Assembly (NCBI GenBank): GCA_002281855.1
Contig: NCHQ01000021.1
Span: 1-64,000 of the forward strand
Length of the DNA stretch: 64,000 nt
DNA from: Rhodospirillales bacterium 24-66-33
GTDB taxonomy: Bacteria > Pseudomonadota > Alphaproteobacteria > Reyranellales > Reyranellaceae
Direction: 5' to 3'
Shown one piece after another: positions 7,516 through 16,143 of the stretch. A program made the position numbers and the translations under genes. Numbering within the stretch: position 1 is the first letter of the stretch; the number at the start of each line of letters is the position of its first letter. The notes under the pieces are model-generated. The model was given only the letters and a program-made list of their open reading frames with translations. It ran no database searches and was not told the origin of the DNA.

Positions 7516-9846
7516 ATGTCCGTTCTCGTCAGCACGCTTGGATTCCCCCGCATCGGTCCCCGCCGTGAACTGAAGCAGGCGCTGGAAAGCCATTGGTCGG
7601 GCAAGACGACGGAGGCGGCGTTGCTGGAGAGCGCCGCGTCGCTGCGGGCCGCGGCCTGGAAGCGGCAGAAGGCGGCTTGTGTCGATCACATCCCGAGCAA
7701 CGACTCTTCCCTCTACGACCACGTGCTGGACACCAGCGTGATGGTCGGCGCCATCCCGGAAATCTATGGCTGGAAGGGTGGCCCCGTGCCGCTCGAGACC
7801 TATTTCGCCATGGCGCGGGGCAGCCGGGGTGCGGTCGACGGTGCCTGCGCTGCCCACGGTCATCGGTCGGCGGTGCACGGCCTGCCCGCGATGGAAATGA
7901 CCAAGTGGTTCGACACGAACTATCACTACATGGTGCCGGAGTTCGGGCGCGGCCAGACATTCAGCCTGGGATCGACCAAGCCGGTCGACGAGTTCCTCGA
8001 AGCCAAGCAGCTCGGCATCCATACGCGTCCCGTGCTGATCGGGCCCGTCACCTACCTGCTGCTGGGCAAGAGCAAGGACCCGTCGCTCCATCCGCTGGCG
8101 CTGCTGCGCAACCTCCTGCCGGTCTATGTCGAAGTGCTGCGCAGCCTCCAGAGCGCCGGCGCCGACTGGGTGCAGATGGATGAACCGGCGCTGGTCCTCG
8201 ACATCGACGACGCGACGCGGGCGGCCTTCGAAACGACCTACGCAACCCTTGCCTCCGAGGTGCCCGGCCTGAAGCTGATGCTCGCGACTTATTTCGGCGC
8301 GCTGGGCGACAATCTGGCCGTCACCCTGAAGCTGCCGGTCGCGGGGCTGCATGTCGATCTGGTGCGGGCGCCGGAGCAGCTTGCGCCCGTACTCGACGGC
8401 GCCCCGAAGGACCTCATCCTCTCGCTCGGCCTGATCGACGGGCGCAACGTCTGGCGCGCCGATCTCGAGCCGCTGCTGGCCAGGAGCGAAGCGGCGATCA
8501 GGCGGCGGGGAGCCGACGGGATCGTTCTCGCGCCCTCCTGTTCGCTGCTGCACGTGCCCGTTGACCTCGCACAGGAAGACGGTTTGGACGAGGATCTCAG
8601 GAGCTGGCTGGCCTTCGCGGCCCAGAAGGTCGACGAACTCTCGATCCTGGGCCGCGCGCTCAACGAGGGCCGCGATGCCATCCAGGATGCGCTGGTCGCG
8701 TCGAACTGGGCCGCCGGGGCGCGCCGCGTTTCCACGAAGATCCACGATCCGGCCGTGCGGATGCGCCTGGCGGCGGCTACGGCTGCAATGGCCCGCCGCA
8801 CAGGCTCGTTCGTGGAGCGTCGCGCGCTGCAGCGCCAGCAACTCGACCTGCCGGCCTTCCCGACGACGACCATCGGCTCCTTTCCGCAGACGGAGGCCGT
8901 GCGCAAGGCGCGCTCGGCCCATGCCAAGGGCGCGCTCAGCGACGGTGAGTACCAGGCGTTCCTGCGGCAGGAGACCGAGACCGCGGTGCGCTGGCAGGAA
9001 GAGATCGGCATCGACGTGCTGGTCCATGGCGAGTTCGAGCGCAACGACATGGTGCAGTATTTCGGCGAACAACTCGCCGGATACGCCTTCACCAAACATG
9101 GCTGGGTGCAGAGCTATGGCTCGCGCTATGTCCGGCCGCCCATCATCTTCGGTGACGTTTCCCGCCCGGAACCGATGACGGTCGGTTGGTCGAGCTATGC
9201 CCAGTCGCTGACGCAGAAGCCGATGAAGGGCATGCTCACCGGCCCGGTGACGATGCTGCAATGGTCGTTTGTGCGCGACGACATTCCCCGATCCGAGACC
9301 TGCCGGCAGATCTCGCTGGCCCTGCGCGACGAGGTCGTCGATCTCGAAGCCGCCGGCATCCGCGTGATCCAGATCGACGAGCCGGCCATTCGCGAGGGCC
9401 TGCCGTTGCGCAAGGCCGACTGGAAGGCCTATCTCGACTGGGCGGTCGAGTGCTTCCGCCTCTCCGCGTCGGGCGTTGCCGACCGGACGCAAATCCACAC
9501 CCACATGTGCTACTGCGAGTTCAACGACATCATCGATTCGATCGGCGCCATGGATGCCGACGTCATCTCGATCGAAACGGCACGATCGAAGATGGAGCTG
9601 CTCGAGGCCTTCACCAGCTACCGCTATCCCAACGAGATTGGACCGGGTGTGTACGACATCCACGCGCCGCGCCTGCCGCCGGTCGAGGAGATGGCGGAGC
9701 TCCTCGTAAAAGCAAAAGAACGGCTGTCGGCGGACCAGATCTGGGTCAATCCCGACTGCGGCCTGAAGACCCGGCGCTGGGAAGAGGTGAAGCCTGCGTT
9801 GATCAACATGGTCGAGGCGGCGAAGAGACTGCGCGCGACGGCCTGA
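7516..9846 (+). CDS. metE: Cobalamin-independent methionine synthase MetE
   Basis: 776 residues, with the N-terminal (about 1-320) and catalytic C-terminal (about 445-770) barrels of MetE. It transfers the methyl group of 5-methyltetrahydropteroyltri-glutamate to homocysteine. Visible zinc ligands are H663, C665 (H-T-H-M-C-Y-C) and C748 (N-P-D-C-G-L-K-T-R), with the family glutamate in D-V-I-S-I-E between them. AGAGGAG precedes the ATG, which is only 30 bp after prpB, so it may be read through from the prp promoter. No cobalamin or SAM riboswitch fits in that gap. Confidence 0.96.
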   Translation: MSVLVSTLGFPRIGPRRELKQALESHWSGKTTEAALLESAASLRAAAWKRQKAACVDHIPSNDSSLYDHVLDTSVMVGAIPEIYGWKGGPVPLETYFAMARGSRGAVDGACAAHGHRSAVHGLPAMEMTKWFDTNYHYMVPEFGRGQTFSLGSTKPVDEFLEAKQLGIHTRPVLIGPVTYLLLGKSKDPSLHPLALLRNLLPVYVEVLRSLQSAGADWVQMDEPALVLDIDDATRAAFETTYATLASEVPGLKLMLATYFGALGDNLAVTLKLPVAGLHVDLVRAPEQLAPVLDGAPKDLILSLGLIDGRNVWRADLEPLLARSEAAIRRRGADGIVLAPSCSLLHVPVDLAQEDGLDEDLRSWLAFAAQKVDELSILGRALNEGRDAIQDALVASNWAAGARRVSTKIHDPAVRMRLAAATAAMARRTGSFVERRALQRQQLDLPAFPTTTIGSFPQTEAVRKARSAHAKGALSDGEYQAFLRQETETAVRWQEEIGIDVLVHGEFERNDMVQYFGEQLAGYAFTKHGWVQSYGSRYVRPPIIFGDVSRPEPMTVGWSSYAQSLTQKPMKGMLTGPVTMLQWSFVRDDIPRSETCRQISLALRDEVVDLEAAGIRVIQIDEPAIREGLPLRKADWKAYLDWAVECFRLSASGVADRTQIHTHMCYCEFNDIIDSIGAMDADVISIETARSKMELLEAFTSYRYPNEIGPGVYDIHAPRLPPVEEMAELLVKAKERLSADQIWVNPDCGLKTRRWEEVKPALINMVEAAKRLRATA

Positions 9847-9851
9847 GTTTC

Positions 9852-10235
9852 ATGTCGCACGCCGGCGACTGCATCTTCCTCCGGGGCATCGAAGTCAGCG
9901 CGTGCCACGGTGTGCTTGCGGAGGAGAGGACACGGCCGCAGCGCTTTGTGATCGACGCCGAGGTCTGGCTGGAGACCGATGACTACGCCCGTGGCGACGA
10001 CTACCGGCGGGCCGTCTGCTACGGCGCGATCCTCGACACGATCGTCGAGGTCGCCGGCGGTCCGCACAAATCCCTGGTCGAGGCGCTGGCGCTTGCCATC
10101 GTGGACGCGCTGTTGCGGCGCTTCCAGCCGATCGACGCGGTCCGTATCACGATCCACAAGCCTGAAGCGCCGTTGCGCGGCAAGTTCGCCGATGTCGGCG
10201 TGGTCCTGACGCGGCGGCGCTCGGTCCGCCGCTAG
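9852..10235 (+). CDS. folB: Dihydroneopterin aldolase FolB
   Basis: 127 residues. It cleaves 7,8-dihydroneopterin to 6-hydroxymethyl-dihydropterin in folate synthesis. The family catalytic residues can be placed: E24/E25 after A-C-H-G-V-L-A, Y57, and K103 in I-H-K-P-E-A-P. The ATG at 9852 lies 5 bp after the metE stop. Being directly behind metE ties folate production to methionine synthesis. The C-terminus is Arg-rich and ends just before the convergent meaA. Confidence 0.9.
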   Translation: MSHAGDCIFLRGIEVSACHGVLAEERTRPQRFVIDAEVWLETDDYARGDDYRRAVCYGAILDTIVEVAGGPHKSLVEALALAIVDALLRRFQPIDAVRITIHKPEAPLRGKFADVGVVLTRRRSVRR

Positions 10236-10297
10236 GAAATCCGTCGCCCTGAACGAAGCCCCGCCTGCGGCACTCCGCTACGGGCGGCGCACTGTTT

Positions 10298-12277
10298 TCA
10301 AGCCGCTTCCTTCCACGCCTTGTCGACCACAGCCACCACGTCGCGCATGATCTGCGTGAGGTCGAAGTCCTTGGGCGTATAGACGCGGGCCACGCCGGCC
10401 GCGATGAGCGACGCGGCATCGGCGGGCGGGATGATGCCGCCGACGACGACCGGTACGTCGCCGATGCCGGCCTCGCGCAGGCCCTTCAGTACGTCGCCGA
10501 CCAGCGAGACATGGCCGCCCGACAGGATCGACAGACCCACGACGTGCACGCTCTCTTCCAGCGCGGCGTTGACGATACGCTCGGGCGTGAGGCGGATGCC
10601 CTCGTAGACGACTTCCATGCCGCAGTCGCGGGCACGCACGGCGATCTGCTCGGCGCCGTTGGAATGACCGTCGAGGCCGGGCTTGCCGACCAGCATCTTG
10701 ATGCGCCGGCCGAGCCGGTGCGAGACCGCATCGACCTCGCGGCGCGTCGCTTCGAGACGGCCGTCGGTGACGCCCGCGGCACGCGCCACGCCCGTCGGCG
10801 CGCGATATTCGCCGAACACGCCGCGCAGGGCCTCGGTCCATTCGCCGGTGGTGACGCCGGCCTTGGCGCATTCGATCGATGCCGGCATGACGTTACGGTC
10901 TTCCTTGGTCGCGGCGACCAGCTCGGCGAGCGCGGCCTTCACCGCCGCACCGTCACGCGTCGTCCGCCAGGCGTTCAGCCGCTCGATCTGGCCGCGCTCG
11001 ACCGAATCGTCGACCGTCATGATCGATTCCTGGCCGCCGCCGAGCGGCGAGGGCGCGCCCTCGGTGTAGGCATTGACGCCGACCACGGTCTGCTCGCCCG
11101 ATTCGATGGCGGCGAGCCGCTTCAGGTTGGATTCGACCAGGCGCTGCTTCATGTAGGCGGCCTCGATGGCTGCCACGGCGCCGCCCATGTCGGCGATGCG
11201 GCCCATCTCGGCCAGCGCCTCCTGCTTCAGCGCCTCGACCCGGGCCGCGATCTCCTTGCTGCCGTCGAAGATGTCGCCGTATTCGAGCAGGTCGGTCTCG
11301 AAGGCCACGATCTGCTGCAGGCGCAGCGACCATTGCTGGTCCCACGGCCGCGGCAGGCCGAGCGCCTCGTTCCAGGCGGGGAGCTGCACCGAGCGGGCGC
11401 GGGCGTTCTTGCTCATCACCACGGCGAGCATCTCGAGCAGGATGCGGTAGACGTTGTTCTCGGGCTGCTGCTCGGTGAGGCCCAGCGAGTTCACCTGCAC
11501 GCCGTAGCGGAACAGGCGCTGCTTGGGATCGGCGATGCCGTAGCGGTTGAGCGTGATGTCTTCCCACATCTCCGCGAACGCCCGCATCTTGCACATCTCG
11601 GTGATGAAGCGGATGCCGGCATTCACGAAGAAGGAGATACGGCCCACCACCTTGGGAAAGTCGGCGTCGGGCACCTGGCCGCGCGCCTTCACCGCGTCGA
11701 GCACGGCGATGGCGTTGACCAGCGCGAAGGCCAGCTCCTGCACCGGCGTCGCGCCGGCCTCCTGCAGGTGGTAGCTGCAGACGTTCATCGGGTTCCACTT
11801 GGGAACCTCGCGATAGGTGAAGCCGATCGTGTCGGCCGTCAGTCTCAGCGACGGCTCGGGTGGGAAGATGTAGGTCCCGCGCGAGAGATATTCCTTGATG
11901 ATGTCGTTCTGCGTCGTGCCCTGCAGCTTCGACCGCTCCACGCCCTGCGCCTCGGCAGTCGCGATGTACAGCGAGAGCAGCCACGCCGCTGGCGCGTTGA
12001 TGGTCATCGACGTGTTCATGCGGTCGAGCGGGATGCCGTCGAACAGGGTGCGCATGTCGCCGAGATGCGAAATCGGCACGCCCACCTTGCCGACCTCGCC
12101 CTTGGCCAGCACATGGTCGCTGTCGTAGCCGGTCTGCGTCGGCAGATCGAAGGCGACGCTGAGGCCGGTCTGGCCGCGTGCGAGGTTGGTGCGGTAGAGC
12201 TCGTTCGACTTCTCGGCCGTCGAATGGCCGGCGTAGGTGCGAATGAGCCAGGGCTTGTCGCGGTTCGGAATTGTCAT
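10298..12277 (-). CDS. meaA: Ethylmalonyl-CoA mutase (MeaA)
   Basis: 659 residues, single-chain B12-dependent acyl-CoA mutase. The N-terminal substrate barrel begins R-D-K-P-W-L-I-R-T-Y-A-G-H-S-T-A, and the C-terminal cobalamin domain has D-G-H-S-N-G with lower-ligand H538. The opening, the T-Q-N-D-I-I-K-E-Y-L-S-R-G-T-Y block and the size (shorter than the 700-740 residues of methylmalonyl-CoA mutase subunits) match MeaA of Methylobacterium and Rhodobacter, which converts ethylmalonyl-CoA to methylsuccinyl-CoA in the ethylmalonyl-CoA pathway. The ATG at 12277 is preferred over an upstream extension of 58 low-complexity residues. Methylmalonyl-CoA mutase is the less likely alternative. Confidence 0.88.
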   Translation of the reverse strand: MTIPNRDKPWLIRTYAGHSTAEKSNELYRTNLARGQTGLSVAFDLPTQTGYDSDHVLAKGEVGKVGVPISHLGDMRTLFDGIPLDRMNTSMTINAPAAWLLSLYIATAEAQGVERSKLQGTTQNDIIKEYLSRGTYIFPPEPSLRLTADTIGFTYREVPKWNPMNVCSYHLQEAGATPVQELAFALVNAIAVLDAVKARGQVPDADFPKVVGRISFFVNAGIRFITEMCKMRAFAEMWEDITLNRYGIADPKQRLFRYGVQVNSLGLTEQQPENNVYRILLEMLAVVMSKNARARSVQLPAWNEALGLPRPWDQQWSLRLQQIVAFETDLLEYGDIFDGSKEIAARVEALKQEALAEMGRIADMGGAVAAIEAAYMKQRLVESNLKRLAAIESGEQTVVGVNAYTEGAPSPLGGGQESIMTVDDSVERGQIERLNAWRTTRDGAAVKAALAELVAATKEDRNVMPASIECAKAGVTTGEWTEALRGVFGEYRAPTGVARAAGVTDGRLEATRREVDAVSHRLGRRIKMLVGKPGLDGHSNGAEQIAVRARDCGMEVVYEGIRLTPERIVNAALEESVHVVGLSILSGGHVSLVGDVLKGLREAGIGDVPVVVGGIIPPADAASLIAAGVARVYTPKDFDLTQIMRDVVAVVDKAWKEAA

Positions 12278-12381
12278 GTGTGGCCGTTCGCAGTGCTGTT
12301 GACGTAAACTTGGGTACACCAGATCATGCTGCGTCGCAGCATCCAAGATTCTGCATTGCGGCGGAAGGGGAAAGAGGGGAC

Positions 12382-13608
12382 TTGAGCGACGCATCTTCCC
12401 CCTGGACCCAGGCCGTGGCCCCGACTTCCGTCCCCGCCACGGCTCCCCCACAAGGTCCTGCGGCTGCCCCCGGCTCGGCCTGGAGCCCCGACCTGACCCC
12501 GAGCCAGCCGGTCTATGACGGGCGGCTGGGCGAACTCTACGCCATCTACCTGCGTCATCTCGCGATGATGCTGGTGACGCTCGGCTGGTCGCGCTTCTGG
12601 GGCCGCACCCGCATCCGGCGCTATGTCTGGAACCATCTCTCGGTGCTGGGCGACCGGTTCGAATATCGTGGCCGCGGCATCGAGCTGATGATCGGCTTCC
12701 TGCTCGCGCTGCTGCTGGTCGCCGCCTGGTCCGGCCTCATGTACCTGGTGTGGCTGTACGTCTTCCACGAGAAGCCGTTCGCCACCTTCGGCCTGTTCGA
12801 CCTGTTTTCGCTGTCGGTCGTGCTGATCGGTTTTCCGCTGGCCTATGTCGGCCACTATGCCGGCTTGCGCTACAAGCTCTCGCGCACGCGTTGGCGCGGC
12901 ATCCGCTGCGGCATGGCAGGCTCCGCCTGGGGCTACGGCGCGATCGCGACCTTCCTGCAGTTCGCCAACGCCATGACCGGCTACCTGCTGACGCCCGTCG
13001 TGTCGGTGAACCTGGCGCGCCCGCGCATCGTCAACACGCGGGTCGGCACCCAGGGATTCACCTTCGCCGGGCGGGCGGGCGACATCTACGGCCGCTACCT
13101 CGGTTATTATTTCCTGAACATCGTGGCCTGGATCGCCGCGGCCGTCGCCACCTTCATGGCGATCGGCGGCACGATCGAGACGCTGGGCTTCTCTTCGGAC
13201 GACTTCCTGAAGCTGTTCGCCCATCCCAGCCTGCACACCGTCGTCGTGGTGTTGCTGATCGCCTTCGCCGCCTACCTCGTGTTCGGCCTGCTCATCCTGC
13301 CGCTGCGCTGCTGGTGGCAGGCCTATTTGCTGCGCTACCTCGTGACCCACAGCCGCGCCGACAACGTGCTGTTCGCCACCGCCATCTCGACCTGGCAGAT
13401 GTGGGGGTTCCTGGTGCTGAACTATCTGATCGTGCTGCTGACCCTGGGCCTCGGCTGGCCGTGGGTGATGCATCGCACGATGAAGCTGATTGCGGGCCAG
13501 CTCTGGATCTACGGTGCGCCCCAGGGCAGCGAAATCCGGCAGCCGACCGATCGTGGGCCGGGCTATGGCGAGGGCCTGCTCGACATGTTCGACGTGAGCG
13601 GGGTTTGA
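12382..13608 (+). CDS. DUF898 (YjgN-type) multi-pass membrane protein
   Basis: About 408 residues from a TTG at 12382; the frame is open upstream and the start is uncertain because GAGGGG lies only 2-3 bases before the TTG. A Pro/Ala-rich N-terminus is followed by six or so hydrophobic segments (for example near G-F-L-L-A-L-L-L-V-A-A-W and V-V-V-V-L-L-I-A-F-A-A-Y-L-V-F-G). The motif W-S-R-F-W-G-R-T-R-I-R-R-Y-V-W and the L-G-W-P-W repeats are typical of DUF898. The function of the family is unknown. The stop lies two bases before the M48 peptidase gene, so the two are certainly co-transcribed. Confidence 0.8.
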   Translation: MSDASSPWTQAVAPTSVPATAPPQGPAAAPGSAWSPDLTPSQPVYDGRLGELYAIYLRHLAMMLVTLGWSRFWGRTRIRRYVWNHLSVLGDRFEYRGRGIELMIGFLLALLLVAAWSGLMYLVWLYVFHEKPFATFGLFDLFSLSVVLIGFPLAYVGHYAGLRYKLSRTRWRGIRCGMAGSAWGYGAIATFLQFANAMTGYLLTPVVSVNLARPRIVNTRVGTQGFTFAGRAGDIYGRYLGYYFLNIVAWIAAAVATFMAIGGTIETLGFSSDDFLKLFAHPSLHTVVVVLLIAFAAYLVFGLLILPLRCWWQAYLLRYLVTHSRADNVLFATAISTWQMWGFLVLNYLIVLLTLGLGWPWVMHRTMKLIAGQLWIYGAPQGSEIRQPTDRGPGYGEGLLDMFDVSGV

Positions 13609-13610
13609 CG

Positions 13611-14672
13611 ATGGCCGCCCGCTATTACGACGGCGTCACCGCCGACGTGCAGGACGTGACCTTGAAGGTCACCAGCCACGAGCTGCTCATCAATCGTTCG
13701 GAAGACTCCGCCCTCGTGGCGCGCTGGCCGGTTGCGGAGTTGGTGGTGCTGGGCGATTCGCACCACGAGGCCGTGCCGCCGCTGGCGCTGCGCGGCAGCG
13801 AGGCGCGGCTGGTCGTCGAGGATCCGGCCTGGCGGGCGCAGCTCGTCTCGCTGGTGCCGGCGCTGAAACCGCTGGCGCTCGAGCCGGTGAAGGTCGCCCC
13901 GCGCCTTGGCACCTATTCGCTGGCGATCGTCGCACTGGTCGGTCTCTTCTGGAGCGCGATCGAATACGGCACCGAATATGCCGTGCCGCTGTTGCCCTAC
14001 ACGCTGCAGGCCAAGTTGGGCGAGACCGTGCTGGACGGGCTGCTGGCGGACAAGGAGACCTGCCAGGGCCAGGCGGGCCTGGCGGCGATCAACCGGCTGG
14101 CCAACGATCTCGCCCGTGAGGCCGGCTACAGGCACGAGGTCACGGTGCACATCGTCGAGGGCGGGCCGGTCAATGCCTTCACCCTGCCGGGCTCGATCCT
14201 TGTCTTCTATTCAGACCTGATCACCCAGGCCAAAGACAGTTCGCAGGTCGCGGGCGTGCTGGCACACGAGATAGGCCATGTGGTGCACGATCACCCAATC
14301 AAGGGCGTGGCGCGCGCCTATGGCATCGACCTCCTGTTCAAGGTCCTGACCGGTGGCTACTCCGACATATTGAGCACCTTCGGCACCGGCGGCGGCGCGC
14401 TGCTGGCGATGCGCAACGGCCGGGCCTTCGAGCGCGAGGCCGACGCTACCGGCGTACGCCTGCTCGAACAGCGCGGCCTGCGGGCCGACGGCGTCTCGAC
14501 CTTCTTCGAGCAGATGATCGAGAAGGAACCTTCGGACGCGGCCAGCGCGGCCGGGATCTGGTCGAGCCACCCTCCCACGCGCGAACGCATCGAGGCGACC
14601 AAGCGCCCGCCGACGGGCCGCCCGGCCTTCAGCGCCGCCGAATGGCAGGCCCTGCGGAACGTCTGTAAGTAG
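13611..14672 (+). CDS. M48 family membrane metalloprotease
   Basis: 353 residues. The N-terminal 90 residues form a separate beta-rich domain, one membrane helix lies at about 101-118, and an M48 peptidase domain follows with H-E-I-G-H at 219-223 and the third zinc ligand E275 in F-E-R-E-A-D-A-T-G. S-S-H-P-P-T-x-x-R near the end is also typical. The frame is open upstream, but the ATG at 13611 right after the DUF898 stop is the natural start. The usual role of such proteins is envelope quality control; the tight pairing suggests that the DUF898 protein is a substrate or partner. Confidence 0.9.
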   Translation: MAARYYDGVTADVQDVTLKVTSHELLINRSEDSALVARWPVAELVVLGDSHHEAVPPLALRGSEARLVVEDPAWRAQLVSLVPALKPLALEPVKVAPRLGTYSLAIVALVGLFWSAIEYGTEYAVPLLPYTLQAKLGETVLDGLLADKETCQGQAGLAAINRLANDLAREAGYRHEVTVHIVEGGPVNAFTLPGSILVFYSDLITQAKDSSQVAGVLAHEIGHVVHDHPIKGVARAYGIDLLFKVLTGGYSDILSTFGTGGGALLAMRNGRAFEREADATGVRLLEQRGLRADGVSTFFEQMIEKEPSDAASAAGIWSSHPPTRERIEATKRPPTGRPAFSAAEWQALRNVCK

Positions 14673-14685
14673 CGGGTTCTCGTAC

Positions 14686-15225
14686 TCACCCCGATCTGGT
14701 CAGCCGGATTTCCAGCTCACGCTCCACATACTTCCATTCCTCGCTGGCGCGCAGTTCGACCAGAAGGGCATCGAATTCCGCCTCGTGCTCGGGCGCGAAC
14801 TCGAACCAGGTGAGGAAGTCGAACGGCTCGCCGAGGTCGCGGGCGTGGTGGAGACGGCGCGCCACCGCTGGCAGGTACTTCATGGACAGGGCGATGTGGC
14901 GCGACCTGTCCTCGAAGATCGCCCGGCGCTCGTCCTGGGCCATCGACCACCAGGCTTCGGACTTGCGGATCGGGATCAGCGCCGCGCACGTGGCCTCGCT
15001 GCGGCCGAGCCCGGCCTGAACGCCGGCCAGCTCCTTCAGTTCGGCCGCCGTCGAATAGCGTGGATGGCTGACGACGCCGCGCAGCCGCCACGCGGCGCCG
15101 GGGATGTCCGTCAGGGCGAGATGCGTGGCGCCGGCAAGGCCGGGACCTGAAATGGCGGACAGGCGCTCGATGCGCCAGGGACCGGCGTTGCCGGCAGAGA
15201 AGGTGACGGTGAAGGGCGGCGGCAT
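14686..15225 (-). CDS. Chlorite dismutase family heme protein, short (dimeric) type
   Basis: 179 residues. The region D-R-S-R-H-I-A-L-S-M-K-Y-L-P-A-V-A-R-R-L followed by L-G-E-P-F-D-F-L-T-W-F-E-F is characteristic of lineage-II chlorite dismutases. H110 would be the proximal heme ligand and R123 the distal arginine; their spacing of 13 equals that of H114/R127 in the Nitrobacter winogradskyi enzyme, which is of similar length (about 183). Chlorite dismutase turns chlorite into chloride and oxygen. Lineage-II proteins without known perchlorate respiration are common and their natural role is open. No perchlorate or nitrite oxidation genes are nearby. Convergent with the M48 gene. Confidence 0.85.
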   Translation of the reverse strand: MPPPFTVTFSAGNAGPWRIERLSAISGPGLAGATHLALTDIPGAAWRLRGVVSHPRYSTAAELKELAGVQAGLGRSEATCAALIPIRKSEAWWSMAQDERRAIFEDRSRHIALSMKYLPAVARRLHHARDLGEPFDFLTWFEFAPEHEAEFDALLVELRASEEWKYVERELEIRLTRSG

Positions 15226-15273
15226 GAGTGCATCCTAGCAAGACGCGCACCGGCTCCTTGTCTATGAAGCGGC

Positions 15274-16143
15274 ATGAGCCCGCACATCGTTCTCGCCACC
15301 GCCGCCGACGACCCCGCCATCACCCCGTCCGACCGGCTCTATGCCGACGCGCTGGAGCGGCGCGGATGCCGCGTGACGGGCGCGCCGTGGGACGGGCCGC
15401 GCGCGCCGTTCGCCGGCGCCGATGCCGTCGTGCTGCGCTCGACCTGGGGCTACTTTCGCGCGCTCGATGATTTCAAGGCATGGACCGAGGCGATGGCCGC
15501 TTCCACGCAGCTCTTCAATTCCATCGATCTGGTGCGCTGGAACCTGCGCAAGGATTACGTGGAGAAACTCGCGGCAGCGGGCGTGCGCGTGCCACGAAGC
15601 TTCGTCGTCCCCTGCGAGCTTTCGGCGATCGGCCGGGTCTTCGAGGAGACCGGCTGGGCCCAGGCCGTCGTGAAGCCCGCCAGCGGCGCGTCGGGCCATT
15701 CGGTCGAGCTGCTGCAGCGCGCGACCCTGGCCGGGCAGATCGCGGGCCTTGCCGAGGAGGCGCGCCAGGCGGGCGTCGTGGTGCAGGAGTTCCTGCCCGA
15801 GATTGCCGAGGGCGAGCTGTCGCTGGTCTATTTCGACGGTGTCTTCAGCCACGCCATCCGCAAGCGGCCGCCGCCTGGCGAATTCCGCACCAACTCGCGC
15901 TACAAGCCGACCCGCACCGCCGAAGCGCCGCCGCCCGACGTTACGCACCAGGGCGCGGCCTGCCTCGCGACGCTGCCCGAGATGCCGCTCTATGCCCGCG
16001 TCGACGGTGTCGTGCGCGACGGCGTGCTGATCGTGATCGAGGTCGAGGTGTTGGAGCCGGCGCTGGCCATGGATTTCGACCCGCCGTCGGCTGAACGCTT
16101 TGCCGAGGCCACGATGAAGCGCCTCGGTGAAACCCGGCCTTAA
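15274..16143 (+). CDS. ATP-grasp enzyme, glutathione-synthetase/DcsG-like
   Basis: 289 residues. The N-terminal part (A-V-V-L-R-S-T-W-G-Y near 50-60, then N-S-I-D-L-V-R-W-N-L-R-K-D-Y) and the ATP-grasp core (V-V-K-P-A-S-G-A-S-G at about 132-141; E-F-L-P-E-I-A-E-G-E-L-S-L-V-Y-F; later E-V-E-V-L-E-P) match the group annotated as prokaryotic glutathione-synthetase ATP-grasp, which includes the cycloserine cyclo-ligase DcsG. It should join a carboxylate to an amine or thiol using ATP; the substrate is unknown. It shares its last four bases (TTAA) with the convergent vWA gene, each using TAA. Confidence 0.75.
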   Translation: MSPHIVLATAADDPAITPSDRLYADALERRGCRVTGAPWDGPRAPFAGADAVVLRSTWGYFRALDDFKAWTEAMAASTQLFNSIDLVRWNLRKDYVEKLAAAGVRVPRSFVVPCELSAIGRVFEETGWAQAVVKPASGASGHSVELLQRATLAGQIAGLAEEARQAGVVVQEFLPEIAEGELSLVYFDGVFSHAIRKRPPPGEFRTNSRYKPTRTAEAPPPDVTHQGAACLATLPEMPLYARVDGVVRDGVLIVIEVEVLEPALAMDFDPPSAERFAEATMKRLGETRP

